From G965215145 sp965215145 (lineage in GTDB: Bacteria > Bacteroidota > Rhodothermia > Rhodothermales > JANQRZ01), in NCBI GenBank assembly GCA_965215145.1, contig OZ244038.1, positions 2,542,001 through 2,606,000 on the forward strand: a stretch of 64,000 bases of DNA, given 5' to 3'. Positions 16,881 to 25,400 of this stretch are shown one piece after another. How positions within the stretch are numbered: position 1 is the first letter of the stretch; each line of letters starts with the position of its first letter. Below the pieces are notes generated by a model. That model made no database searches, was not told where the DNA came from, and worked only from the letters and a program-made list of their open reading frames with translations. Made by a program: the position numbers and the translations under genes.

Positions 16881-19800
16881 CTACATGTTGCGGCGGTACT
16901 GGCCGCCGACCTCAAAGAGCGCCGTCGTGATCTGCCCCAGCGAGCAGGCCCGCACGGCGTCCATCAGCTCGGCGAACACGTTGCCGCCGGAGCGGGCGGC
17001 CTGCTGGAGCCGGTCCAGCGCGGCGGGGGCGTCGTCGGCGTGGCGGGCCTGGAAGGCGCGGAGGTTCTCGATCTGCCGCCGCTTCTCCTCGTCGGTCGAG
17101 CGCATCAGCGGGACCGTCTGGGTCTCCTCCACCACCCCGTCCCCCGAGGTGAACGTGTTGACGCCGATCACGGGGAGCTCGCCGGAGTGCTTGCGGTGCT
17201 CGTAGTACAGGCTCTCCTCCTGGATCTTGCCGCGCTGGTACATCGTCTCCATCGCGCCGAGGACGCCGCCGCGGTCGTTGATCCGCTCGAACTCCGCGAG
17301 TACCGCCTCCTCCACGAGGTCCGTCAGCTCGTCGATGATGAAGGCACCCTGGAGGGGGTTCTCGTTCTTCGCCAGCCCCAGCTCGCGGTTGATGATGAGC
17401 TGGATCGCCATCGCGCGGCGGACGCTCTCCTCGGTCGGCGTCGTGATGGCCTCGTCGTAGGCGTTGGTGTGGAGGGAGTTGCAGTTGTCGTAGATCGCCA
17501 TCAGCGCCTGGAGCGTGGTGCGGATGTCGTTGAAGGCGATCTCCTGCGCGTGCAGACTCCGGCCGGAGGTCTGGATGTGGTACTTCAGCTTCTGGCTCCG
17601 CTCGTTGGCGCCGTAGAGGTCGCGCATCGCCACGCTCCAGATCCGCCGCGCCACGCGGCCGAGGACGCTGTACTCGGCGTCCATCCCGTTTGAGAAGAAG
17701 AACGAGAGGTTCGGCGCGAACTTCTGCACGTCCATCCCCCGGCTGCGGTAGTACTCGACGTAGGTGAACCCGTTGGAGAGGGTGAGGGCGAGCTGGGTGA
17801 TGGGGTTCGCGCCGGCCTCGGCGATGTGGTAGCCGGAGATCGAGACGGAGTAGAAGTTGCGGACGCCGTTCTCGATGAAGTACTGCTGGACGTCGCCCAT
17901 CGCGCGGAGCGAGAACTCGGTCGAGAAGATGCAGGTGTTCTGGGCCTGGTCCTCCTTGAGGATGTCGGCCTGGACGGTCCCGCGCACCACCTTCAGGGTC
18001 CGCTCGCGGATCTCGTCGTAGGCGGCCTGGCCGAGCACGCCCCAGTCCACGAGGTCCTGCCCCGTGCAGCCGAGGAGCCCGAGCCCCGAGCCGTCGTGGC
18101 CCTCGGGAAGGGTGGTGCCGTCGTAGGGCGTGTAGACCGGCCGACCCTCGCCGAGCTTCTCGGCGATCACGGCGTCGGCCTCGTCCCAGCGGCCCTCTTC
18201 CTTGAGATGCCGCTCGACCTGCTGGTCCACGGCGGTGTTCATGAAGAAGGCCAGGATCGTCGGCGCGGGGCCGTTGATCGTCATCGACACGCTCGTCTTC
18301 GGGTCAGCGAGGTCGAAGCCGGAGTAGAGCTTCTTCATGTCGTCGAGCGTGCAGATACTCACGCCCGCGTTGCCGACCTTGCCGTAGATGTCCGGCCGCT
18401 CGGCGGGGTCGCGGCCGTAGAGGGTCACGGAGTCGAACGCCGTCGAGAGCCGCTTGGCGGGCATCCCGAGGCTGACGAGGTGGAACCGCTTGTTCGTCCG
18501 CTCGGGCGTCCCCTCGCCGGCGAACATCCGGGTGGGGTCCTCGCCGGTGCGCTTGAGCGGGAAGACGCCGGCGGTGAAGGGGAAGAAGCCGGGGAGGTTC
18601 TCCAGCAGCGCGAAGCGGAGCCGCTCGCCGGGGTCCTCGGTGCGCGGCAGCGCGACGCGCGGGACCTTCGTTCCCGATAGCGTCTCGTGGGTGAGCGGCT
18701 GCCTGATCTCGCGGCCCCGGACCTCGTAGACCAGCTCGCCGAGGCGGTACTGCTCGGCCAGCGCGTCCCAGTTGTCGAGGATGTTCCTGGAGCGGGGGTC
18801 GAGCCCTTCCCACCAGTGGCTCGCCATCTCGCCGAGGCGGTCGAGCAGAAGCTCCTGGTCCTCCGGCTGCCAGTGCTCGACCTGCTCGCGCGCGCCGCGA
18901 GCCTGCCCCCACTTCCGGGCGACGGCGACCTGCGCCTCCGCCCAGGCGCGGTAGTCCCGGCAGGCGTCGGCGATCTCGGCGAGGTAGCGCTGGCGGCGCG
19001 GCGGGATCACGGCCTGCTCGCCGGGGTCCACCTCGGCCAGCGCGTCGGCGTCGTAGGCCCGGCTCGCGCGGCCGAAGTCGTGCTCGGCGTTCAGCCGGTC
19101 GAGGAGGGCGAGGTAGAGGCGGGAGACGCCGGGGTCGTCGAAGTGCGCGGCCATCGTGGGGAAGACCGGCATCTCGTCCGGCGCCGAGGAAAAAGCGGCG
19201 CGGTTGCGCTGGACCTGCTTGCGCACGTCGCGGAGGGCGTCCTCGGAGCCCCGCTTCTCGAACTTGTTGACGGCCACGAGGTCGGCGGCGTCGAGCATCC
19301 CGATCTTCTCGAGCTGCGTCGGCGCGCCGAAGTCGTGGGTCATCACGTAGAGCGACACGTCCACGAGGTCGGCGACCTCGGTATCCGACTGCCCGATCCC
19401 GGCGGTCTCGACGACGATGAGGTCGAAGCCGGCGGCCTGGCAGACGGCGATGCTGTCGCGGAGGGCCTGGGTCGTCGCGCGGTGGGCCTGCCGCGTGGCG
19501 AACGAGCGCATGTAGACGCGGTCGGCGTGCTCGCCGTAGAGGGCGTTCATGCGGATCCGGTCGCCGAGGAGGGCGCCGCCGGTCGAGCGCCGGGTCGGGT
19601 CGACCGAGAGGACGGCGAGCTCGAGGTCGGGGAGGTCGGTGAGGAAGCGGCGGACGAGCTCGTCGGTGAGGGTGGACTTGCCCGCGCCGCCGGTGCCGGT
19701 GATGCCGACGACGGGCGCGGTGCCGGTCGGCACGGGCGCGCCGCCGTCCCCGCCGGCCCCGACGAAGGCCGGCGCCTCGATCTCCTCCACGGCCACGGCC

Positions 19801-20339
19801 TCTTGCTCGACGGCCGTGATGAGCTTCGCCAGCCCGCGCGGCTCGCGCGTCGGCTCGGGGTCTTCGAGCGCCTTCTTCGCCTTGCCGTCGAGCACCTCGA
19901 CGGTGTCGAAGTCGCACTCCCGGATCATCCGGTTGATCATGCCCTGGAGCCCGAGCCGCATCCCATCCTCGGGCGAGAAGATCTTGGCGACGCCGTAGCC
20001 CTCGAGCTCGCGGATTTCTTCCTGGACGATCACGCCGCCGCCGCCGCCGTAGACGCGGATGTGCTCGCAGCCCCGTTCGCGGAGGAGGTCCACCATGTAC
20101 TTGAAGTACTCGACGTGGCCGCCCTGGTAGCTCGACACGGCGATGCCCTGGGCGTCCTCCTGGCTCGCCGTGTCCACGACGTCCTGCACGGAGCGGTCGT
20201 GGCCGAGGTGGATGACCTCGGCGCCGCTGGCCTGGAGGATGCGCCGCATGATGTTGATCGCGGCGTCGTGCCCGTCGAAGAGCGAGGCGGCGGTGACGAA
20301 GCGGACGGGGTGCTTCGGGGCGTAGGGCGTCGTTTCCAT
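16881..20339 (-). CDS. icmF: Fused isobutyryl-CoA mutase (adenosylcobalamin-dependent)
   Basis: 1152-aa fusion that carries out the carbon-skeleton rearrangement isobutyryl-CoA / n-butyryl-CoA (and related acyl-CoAs) with its own G-protein chaperone. Domain order: a cobalamin-binding domain (1 to about 140; DGHDAAINIMRRI with the B12-ligating His), a MeaB-like GTPase (Walker A GITGTGGAGKST near 210-222; NKFEKRGSED as guanine motif), then the mutase TIM barrel (from about 560; SVSMTINGPAPTILAFF, SVSISGYHIAEAGANP). RMFAGEG has Phe where methylmalonyl-CoA mutase has Tyr (RQYAG), consistent with the isobutyryl type. Start: ATG 20337-20339. No cobalamin riboswitch was seen upstream. Confidence 0.92.
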   Translation of the reverse strand: METTPYAPKHPVRFVTAASLFDGHDAAINIMRRILQASGAEVIHLGHDRSVQDVVDTASQEDAQGIAVSSYQGGHVEYFKYMVDLLRERGCEHIRVYGGGGGVIVQEEIRELEGYGVAKIFSPEDGMRLGLQGMINRMIRECDFDTVEVLDGKAKKALEDPEPTREPRGLAKLITAVEQEAVAVEEIEAPAFVGAGGDGGAPVPTGTAPVVGITGTGGAGKSTLTDELVRRFLTDLPDLELAVLSVDPTRRSTGGALLGDRIRMNALYGEHADRVYMRSFATRQAHRATTQALRDSIAVCQAAGFDLIVVETAGIGQSDTEVADLVDVSLYVMTHDFGAPTQLEKIGMLDAADLVAVNKFEKRGSEDALRDVRKQVQRNRAAFSSAPDEMPVFPTMAAHFDDPGVSRLYLALLDRLNAEHDFGRASRAYDADALAEVDPGEQAVIPPRRQRYLAEIADACRDYRAWAEAQVAVARKWGQARGAREQVEHWQPEDQELLLDRLGEMASHWWEGLDPRSRNILDNWDALAEQYRLGELVYEVRGREIRQPLTHETLSGTKVPRVALPRTEDPGERLRFALLENLPGFFPFTAGVFPLKRTGEDPTRMFAGEGTPERTNKRFHLVSLGMPAKRLSTAFDSVTLYGRDPAERPDIYGKVGNAGVSICTLDDMKKLYSGFDLADPKTSVSMTINGPAPTILAFFMNTAVDQQVERHLKEEGRWDEADAVIAEKLGEGRPVYTPYDGTTLPEGHDGSGLGLLGCTGQDLVDWGVLGQAAYDEIRERTLKVVRGTVQADILKEDQAQNTCIFSTEFSLRAMGDVQQYFIENGVRNFYSVSISGYHIAEAGANPITQLALTLSNGFTYVEYYRSRGMDVQKFAPNLSFFFSNGMDAEYSVLGRVARRIWSVAMRDLYGANERSQKLKYHIQTSGRSLHAQEIAFNDIRTTLQALMAIYDNCNSLHTNAYDEAITTPTEESVRRAMAIQLIINRELGLAKNENPLQGAFIIDELTDLVEEAVLAEFERINDRGGVLGAMETMYQRGKIQEESLYYEHRKHSGELPVIGVNTFTSGDGVVEETQTVPLMRSTDEEKRRQIENLRAFQARHADDAPAALDRLQQAARSGGNVFAELMDAVRACSLGQITTALFEVGGQYRRNM

Positions 20340-20663
20340 CGGGCGCAGGGATGCGGGAGGGCCAAGCGGAGCAAGATAGCCAACGCCCGGCGTGGGGCTG
20401 CGGATTCGAGCGGGGCGCACCCCCCGCTTCCCGGCCCATCGCTGCGCTCAGGGGCCGAGAAGCTGTCCCCCTTCTGAAGGGGGACAGTTTTGGTAGTGCC
20501 TGAGGGCGCAGCCCGATGCGCTCCCGAAACGGGGGGTCCGCCAACATTTGCGCGGGATCCGTGGCCAGCAGTTCAGATTTCTGGCGGCAGCCCTTGCACT
20601 TCTCGCCTTTTCTCCCGTAACTACCGTTGCGACTAACCCTTTTCTCCCTCGCCTCCTGCTGCC
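20340..20663. other. 324-bp gap between icmF and the FG-GAP gene
   Basis: No gene seen. It holds the divergent upstream regions of both flanking genes and, in its middle, the second copy of the GCGGACCCCCCG-ended element. The part next to the FG-GAP gene (20541-20663) is less GC-rich than the surroundings and may carry its promoter. Confidence 0.6.
20415..20541. repeat. 127-bp intergenic element with inverted ends and central hairpin (copy 2)
   Basis: The ends GCGCACCCCCCG (20415-20426) and CGGGGGGTCCGC (20530-20541) pair with one mismatch. The centre at 20461 has the same AGCTGTCCCCCTT stem and CTG loop as copy 1 at 8212, with the last bases of the right arm changed. The flanking arms CATCGCTGCGCTCAGG and CCTGAGGGCGCAGC are also shared. 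Confidence 0.75.
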
Positions 20664-22286
20664 ATGAAGAGCACTTCGCTCTCACTCTGCACGCTGCCGG
20701 TACTCACAGCAGTGTTTCTCCTGTTGCTTCCTAACCTTCTCGTAGCGCAGCCCCTCCTCCGCGAGTTAACCTCTCCGGACCCGGAACGCTTTAGCTTCTT
20801 CGGTAACTCAGTAGCGGGTATGTCAGACGTCGATGAGGACGGTTTGGGCGACTTCCTCATCGGGGAACCTGGCAGACAACGGGCTTTCCTGATTTCTGGC
20901 GCCACGGGGAGTATTCTCCTTGAGCTCACTTCCCCCAACGGAGTTCCCTTCCCCGGTCTAAGCAGCTTTGGTACCTCCGTATCAGGGGTACCTGATACTG
21001 ACGGCGATAGCGTGGACGATCTGCTCATCGCTGCCTCCGGTGAGGGCCGAGTTTATCTTTACAGCGGTACCACAGGCGCACTTCTCTTCGAACTGACATC
21101 TCCCAACGAAGAGGTGGGTGGCCAATTCGGTTTCTCCGTGGCAGGTGTAGCCGACGCTGACGGCGACGGGAGAGGTGATTTACTCATCGGAGCGCCCAAC
21201 GAAAATCCTGACTCAAGTCCTGAGGATTCTGGACGATCGTATCTCTTCTCTGGTGCCACAGGTACATTAATTTTCGAACTTTTTTCTCCTAATGAAGAGA
21301 TTGATGGCAGATTTGGACAATCTGTCTCGGGTGTGCAAGATGTAGATGATGACAAAAATGGCGACTTCCTAATCGGCTCCTATCAGGAAAGCCCTGGCAA
21401 TAGTCCTAACAACGCAGGGCGTGCCTATCTTTTTAGCGGATCTAAAGGTACTTTAATTACTCATTTTATGTCTCCTAATGAGCAAGAGGGGGGTAGATTT
21501 GGAGGGTCAGTTTCAGATGTTCCAGATGTTAATGGCGACGGTAAACATGATCTTCTAATTGGCGCTTTTACCGAGGATTCCCCACTAGGTAACGCCGACG
21601 CTGGTCGTTCTTATCTCTTCTCCGGCGCAGATGGTGCCTTGCTTTCTGAGCTTACTCCTCCTACCGAGAAGGGGTTCGGCCAGTTCGGCTTCTCTGTCGC
21701 TGGCGTGCCCGACACCGATGGGGATGGGCGTGGCGACTTGCTCATCGGAGCACGGTTTGCCGATTTTAGTGCCGGCTACGCTTACCTTTTCAGTGGAGCG
21801 ACGGGCACTCTCCTCTTCGAACTCGTCTCTCCCAACGAGGAGGTCAATGGTCAATTCGGCTTCTCTGTGGCAGGCATACCTGATGCCGATAAGGATGGGC
21901 GCGGTGACCTCGTGATAGGGGCGCCTCAGGAAGACCTCAGCGACAAGTTAGAGGTCGCCGGCCGCGTCTACCTCTTCAGCGGCAGTCCCGAGCCCGTCTC
22001 CTCTGAAGACGCCCCAACCGCCGGAGGCCCCACACTTCTGTCACCCCATCCAAATCCTGCCTCTGGCTCGGCCGAGGTCATCTTCCACCTGCCCGGACCC
22101 ACGCCCGTGCGCCTCGCCGCCTACGACGTGCTGGGGCGGGAGGTCACGGTGCTCGTGGCGGGCGCTCGCGCGGCCGGTACCCACACCGTAAGCTTCGATG
22201 CGAGCGGGCTCTCGGGCGGGGCATACCTCCTCCGGCTTGAGGCCGACGGACACGTTCTGACGCAGCGGCTCACGGTAGTGAGGTAG
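20664..22286 (+). CDS. FG-GAP repeat protein with T9SS sorting domain
   Basis: 540-aa secreted protein. A signal peptide (LPVLTAVFLLLLPNLLVAQ) is followed by about seven FG-GAP/integrin-alpha-like repeats of roughly 60 residues, each with FGxSVAGVxDxDGDGxGDLLIGA (calcium-binding DxDGDGxxD loop) and a YLFSGATGTLLFEL strand. A T9SS type A domain follows from about residue 450 (PHPNPASGSAEV, YDVLGREVTVLVAG, terminal QRLTVVR). It is predicted to be a surface-displayed seven-bladed propeller binding protein. Odd: the repeat region (about 21170-21560) is rich in A/T-ending codons, while the C-terminal domain has the usual high-GC codons. Confidence 0.88.
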   Translation: MKSTSLSLCTLPVLTAVFLLLLPNLLVAQPLLRELTSPDPERFSFFGNSVAGMSDVDEDGLGDFLIGEPGRQRAFLISGATGSILLELTSPNGVPFPGLSSFGTSVSGVPDTDGDSVDDLLIAASGEGRVYLYSGTTGALLFELTSPNEEVGGQFGFSVAGVADADGDGRGDLLIGAPNENPDSSPEDSGRSYLFSGATGTLIFELFSPNEEIDGRFGQSVSGVQDVDDDKNGDFLIGSYQESPGNSPNNAGRAYLFSGSKGTLITHFMSPNEQEGGRFGGSVSDVPDVNGDGKHDLLIGAFTEDSPLGNADAGRSYLFSGADGALLSELTPPTEKGFGQFGFSVAGVPDTDGDGRGDLLIGARFADFSAGYAYLFSGATGTLLFELVSPNEEVNGQFGFSVAGIPDADKDGRGDLVIGAPQEDLSDKLEVAGRVYLFSGSPEPVSSEDAPTAGGPTLLSPHPNPASGSAEVIFHLPGPTPVRLAAYDVLGREVTVLVAGARAAGTHTVSFDASGLSGGAYLLRLEADGHVLTQRLTVVR

Positions 22287-22290
22287 CGCC

Positions 22291-23160
22291 GTGCTCCGCC
22301 TCTGCCTCCCTCTACTCCTCGCCATCGGCTGCACCGAGCCGACCCCAGAGGCAGCGCCACCTCCCTCAGCAGAAGCGGTGGCTGCGCCTTCCGCTGCCGA
22401 AGTCGAGACGCGGGTCGCGGAGGCGCGGGAGCGGTTGCAAGCCACGGAGGCCGGGCGGATGGTCTGGGCCGCCATCGAGGCCCACGGCGGGCTCGCGCGG
22501 TGGTACGGCAACGGCCCCCTCCGCTTCCGCTACACCTACGACCGCCTCGGCTCGGACGACGACATCGACACGGAGCAGACGGTGGACACCTGGGCCGCCC
22601 GCGCCCGCCACACCGTGATGACGGACTCGGCCGCGTTCGGGTGGACGGGTACCGAGGCGTGGGTCATGCCGGCCGGCGCCGAGCTCCCGACCAACGCGCG
22701 GTTCTGGGCCCTCACGCCGTACTACTTCGTCGCGATGCCGTTCGTGCTGGCGGACCCCGGCGTGAACCTCGAAGCGGCGGGGCAGATGGAGGCCGACGGA
22801 CGGAGCTACGACCTCGTCCGCGTCACCTTCGACGCCGGCACGGGCGACGCCCCGGACGACTACTACGTCCTCCTCCTCGACCCGGAGACCCGGCGCGTCG
22901 GTGGCGTCCGCTACGTCGTCTCCTACCCCGGCTTCTTCCCCGCGGGCGGCGCGACGCCGGAGCGGCTGATGCTCTACGACGGCGCGCAGACGGTGGACGG
23001 GATCACGCTCCAGGAGGGCTTTCGTTCGTTCGCCTGGACGGGGAGCGGCGCGGGCGAGCCGGCAGCGCAAGGTACCCTGACGGCCGTCCGGTTCGCGCCG
23101 GAGACGCCGGACGATCTGTTCGAGACGCCGTCGGGGGCTGAGGTGCAGGAGGGGCTGTAG
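22291..23160 (+). CDS. Hypothetical lipoprotein
   Basis: 289-aa lipoprotein starting at GTG 22291, 4 nt after the FG-GAP stop. The signal MLRLCLPLLLAIGC has lipobox LAIGC near residue 14, followed by a Pro/Ala/Glu linker. The mature part has GRMVWAAIEAHGGLARWYGNGPLRFRYTYDRLG-type segments (each shorter than a domain), later YYVLLLDPETRRVGGVRYVVSY and a DDLFETPSGAEVQEGL end. The pattern (a helix, then an antiparallel beta-sheet ending in '...P.G..') resembles LolA-fold/DUF6503-like lipoproteins of Bacteroidota; the function is unknown. Its TAG stop lies inside a GTAGGGGC palindrome. Confidence 0.75.
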   Translation: MLRLCLPLLLAIGCTEPTPEAAPPPSAEAVAAPSAAEVETRVAEARERLQATEAGRMVWAAIEAHGGLARWYGNGPLRFRYTYDRLGSDDDIDTEQTVDTWAARARHTVMTDSAAFGWTGTEAWVMPAGAELPTNARFWALTPYYFVAMPFVLADPGVNLEAAGQMEADGRSYDLVRVTFDAGTGDAPDDYYVLLLDPETRRVGGVRYVVSYPGFFPAGGATPERLMLYDGAQTVDGITLQEGFRSFAWTGSGAGEPAAQGTLTAVRFAPETPDDLFETPSGAEVQEGL

Positions 23161-23184
23161 GGGCGCGATGCATCGTGCCTCTAC
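23157..23184. repeat. GTAGGGGC palindrome supplying both convergent stop codons
   Basis: 28-bp near-perfect palindrome (GTAGGGGCGCGATG, then CATCGTGCCTCTAC). The TAG of the lipoprotein gene (23158-23160) and the TAG of the convergent phosphopantetheinyl transferase (complement of 23181-23183) are both formed by the repeat ends. It may serve as a bidirectional terminator. Confidence 0.8.
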
Positions 23185-23804
23185 TCCTCGAACGCCACCG
23201 CCACGATGCAGCCCGCGCGCTCGGCCCAGCGGAGCGTCCAACCTCCCCCCTCCTCCACCGTGGCCGCCGCACGGCCCGGCTCATCGAGCGCGAGGCGGAG
23301 GCTCATTGGGGAGATCTGGAAGCCCGTTCGCTCCGCCTTCAGCACGGCCTCCTTCAGCGCCCACAGCACCACGAGCGCCGAGCCCTCCGGGAGCCGGCCG
23401 ACGAGGTCGCGCTCGTCGGGGCGGAGGAAGAACCGCTCGATCCCCTGGCGGAGTGGGCGGACGGCCTCGATGTCCACCCCGAGCCGCCTGCGCCCCACGG
23501 CCGCCGCGGCGACGGTGGCGGTACCGGTCGCCGTGTGCGCGATGGAGACGTGGAGGCCGTTCCCCCGGACCTCCGGCGCCCCGTCGTCGGCCACCTCCAA
23601 CGGGATGGCGGCTGGGTCGCCGCCGAGGCGGTCGGCGAGGAGGGCGCGGGTGACGGCGCGGCCGAGGCTGAACTCGCGCTGCCGCTTCGGACGGTGGTAG
23701 CCGGCGAGGCGCTCGCGCTCCTCGGCGGAGAGGGCGTCGGTCGGGAGTGGCGCGGCGTCCGCGCGAAGGGCGACGCGGAGGGCGATGTCGTCGGGGAGGC
23801 GCAC
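23181..23804 (-). CDS. 4'-phosphopantetheinyl transferase (Sfp-like)
   Basis: 207-aa enzyme that transfers 4'-phosphopantetheine from CoA to a serine of acyl, peptidyl or aryl carrier proteins. Visible motifs: the P1-like PKRQREFSLGRAVTR segment, the substrate loop VSIAHT, the magnesium-binding GVDIEAVRPL, and WALKEAVLKAE (the WxxKEA signature). The length fits the Sfp/EntD-like class rather than short AcpS. The start is the GTG at 23802-23804 (MRLPDDIALRV); no ATG gives the conserved N-terminus. Confidence 0.9.
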   Translation of the reverse strand: MRLPDDIALRVALRADAAPLPTDALSAEERERLAGYHRPKRQREFSLGRAVTRALLADRLGGDPAAIPLEVADDGAPEVRGNGLHVSIAHTATGTATVAAAAVGRRRLGVDIEAVRPLRQGIERFFLRPDERDLVGRLPEGSALVVLWALKEAVLKAERTGFQISPMSLRLALDEPGRAAATVEEGGGWTLRWAERAGCIVAVAFEE

Positions 23805-23839
23805 GGGCGGGAAGCTACCGCCCGCCGGCCCCGCCGCGT

Positions 23840-24124
23840 TCAGGCGGCGTGGCGGAGGCTCCAGTGCCGGCCGATGCAGACGAACACCCGCGCCTCCGGC
23901 CCGATCACGCCCCTCAGCGCCTCCCCGACGCGGGCTCGGAGGCCGTGGGCCTCGGCGCCGTCGAAGACCCCGGCGTAGGTGTCCTTCGGGAGGACGTGCG
24001 CCTCGGCGCGGCTGTCCACGACGCAGCGGAGGAGGCCGAGGGTAGCCAGCTCGCGCTCGGCGGCGGCGCGCTCGCCCGAGGGGGCGTCGGTGAAGTCGAG
24101 GTGGGTGACGACGAGGTAGCTCAA
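23840..24124 (-). CDS. Small hypothetical protein
   Basis: Predicted 94-aa protein starting at a TTG (complement of 24122-24124) before SYLVVTHLDFTDAP. It looks like an alternating beta-alpha protein: ERAAAERELATLGLLRCVVDSRAEAHVLP, then DGAEAHGLRARVGEALRGVIG and ARVFVCIGRHWSLRHAA. There is no signal peptide and I recognise no family. The start is uncertain; the frame is open upstream into the IS630 end, which cannot be original sequence. It lies 35 nt upstream of the phosphopantetheinyl transferase on the same strand, so may form an operon with it. Confidence 0.5.
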   Translation of the reverse strand: MSYLVVTHLDFTDAPSGERAAAERELATLGLLRCVVDSRAEAHVLPKDTYAGVFDGAEAHGLRARVGEALRGVIGPEARVFVCIGRHWSLRHAA

Positions 24125-24248
24125 GGCGGTGCCCGGCGGGTGGGGGTTGACCGAGCATAGCGCGGGGTGGTGGCAACCCCGTGTCATACCAAGTCCGGGA
24201 GCTTTCTGAGGGTTCGTGCGGTCTGAGGGGACTCCCGCCTCTTGGACC

Positions 24249-24743
24249 ATGCCCCGATCTCTCCCCCTCGCCGATCACCTCTCCCCCGACCAGATTCGAG
24301 CCCGCTTCCGCGCGTGCCACGACCGCACCGAGCGGGCCCACTGGCAGGTTCTCCTCTTGAAGTCGCAGGGCCGCACCCTCGACGATATCGCCGCCGTCAC
24401 CGGCTACACCCCCAACTGGGCCTCCACGATCATCCGCCGCTACAACGAGGGCGGCCCCGACACCCTGCGCGACCGCCGCCACGACCACCCCGGCGCTCCG
24501 GCCATGCTCACACCCGAGCAGCAAACCGACCTCGACGCCGCGCTGGAGACCGGGCGCGCCCCCGACGGCGGGCCGTGGACCGGCCCGAAGGTCGCCCGCT
24601 GGATCGAGGCGACGACCGGGCGCGAACGGGTTCACGACCAGCGGGGGTGGGAGTGGATGCTCCGCCTCGGCTTCTCGTCGCAGACTCCCCGCCCCGCCCA
24701 CGAGGGCGCCGACCCGGCCGCGCAAGCGGCGTTCAAAAAATGA
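24249..24743 (+). CDS. IS630 family transposase, N-terminal part (orfA)
   Basis: 164 aa. A DNA-binding half: helix-turn-helix with LLKSQGRTLDDIAAVTGYTP and WASTIIRRYNEGG, then a linker and a second winged-helix-like part (PWTGPKVARWIEATTGRERVHDQRGWEWMLRLGF). The frame ends at TGA right after a run of six A (24735-24740). Shifting by +1 at the run continues straight into the DDE domain. It is either a frameshift mutation or a slippage-expressed fusion. Confidence 0.85.
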   Translation: MPRSLPLADHLSPDQIRARFRACHDRTERAHWQVLLLKSQGRTLDDIAAVTGYTPNWASTIIRRYNEGGPDTLRDRRHDHPGAPAMLTPEQQTDLDAALETGRAPDGGPWTGPKVARWIEATTGRERVHDQRGWEWMLRLGFSSQTPRPAHEGADPAAQAAFKK

Positions 24744-24798
24744 GCTTGCCACGAAAGTCGCCGCCGCGCGCGAGAGGGAGCCGGTCGAGCTCTGGGCG

Positions 24799-25320
24799 AT
24801 GGACGAGCACCGGGTCGGTCTCAAGCCCATCCTGCGGCGGGTGTGGGCACGCAAGGGCGAGCGTCCGCAGGTCCAGGTCCGGCCGCGCTACGAGTGGCTC
24901 TACGTCTACGCCTTCGTGTGTCCCGAGACGGGAGAGACGGAGTTCTGGCTCGCGCCCTCGGTGAACACGGAGTTGTTCACGCAGATCGTGAGCGCGTTCG
25001 TGGCGAAGCGGGAGCACGCGGTGACGCTCGTGCTCGACCGAGCCGGTTGGCACGTCTCGGCCGAGACGCTGGCGCTGGAGGCCGACGGCGTGCTAGCCTT
25101 GGAGCACCTGCCGCCGTACAGCCCGGAGTTGATGCCGGCCGAGCGGCTGTGGGAGTTGACCGACGAGTCGCTGGCGAACCGGGTGTTCGAGCGGCTGGCG
25201 GATCTGGAGGCGACGCTCGCCGAGCGCTGTGTCGCGCTGACGGAGCAGGAGGACAGGATCAAAAGCCGTACGCTGTTCCACTGGTGGCCGGGGGGCGCTG
25301 ACCATTCCCTCACAGAGTAG
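24799..25320 (+). CDS. IS630 family transposase, catalytic DDE part (orfB)
   Basis: 173 aa counted from GTG/ATG-like MDEHRVGLKP; the coding similarity begins earlier, at about 24736 in this frame (NELATKVAAAREREPVELW). The full catalytic triad is present: Asp in WAMDEHRVG, Asp in VLDRAGWH, and Glu in YSPELMPAERLWE. The family's PPYSP motif precedes the last Glu. As an independent protein it lacks the DNA-binding half, so transposition would require fusion with orfA through the A6 tract. Confidence 0.85.
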   Translation: MDEHRVGLKPILRRVWARKGERPQVQVRPRYEWLYVYAFVCPETGETEFWLAPSVNTELFTQIVSAFVAKREHAVTLVLDRAGWHVSAETLALEADGVLALEHLPPYSPELMPAERLWELTDESLANRVFERLADLEATLAERCVALTEQEDRIKSRTLFHWWPGGADHSLTE

Positions 25321-25347
25321 CCGGATTTGGTATCACACCCCCTGGGC

Positions 25348-25382
25348 TGGAGAATAGAGGATGGACGAGTGAGGATGGGACA
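25348..25382. repeat. Degenerate heptamer array (TGGAGGA type)
   Basis: Five degenerate 7-mers: tggagaa, tagagga, tggacga, gtgagga, tgggaca. It is the same heptamer type as the array at 26216-26281, 0.9 kb away; between them lie the MITE and the uma2 gene. Confidence 0.55.
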
Positions 25383-25400
25383 GGACCACGGCTCCGCGGT

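Larger units (their letters stand above)
24189..25330 (+). mobile_element. IS630/Tc1-mariner-type insertion sequence
   Basis: 1142-bp element flanked by TA on both sides (24187-24188 and 25331-25332), the hallmark IS630 target duplication. The ends are imperfect inverted repeats: CCAAGTCCGG at the left and CCAAATCCGG (complement of 25321-25330) at the right, continuing to a shared TGAGGG, with 18 of the first 24 positions matching. It contains a two-part transposase in different frames. Confidence 0.9.

Noticed and set aside
24735..24743. Programmed -1 frameshift in the IS630 transposase
   Set aside because: The A6 tract looks slippery, but the catalytic frame is +1 (or -2) relative to orfA, so ordinary -1 slippage does not join them.
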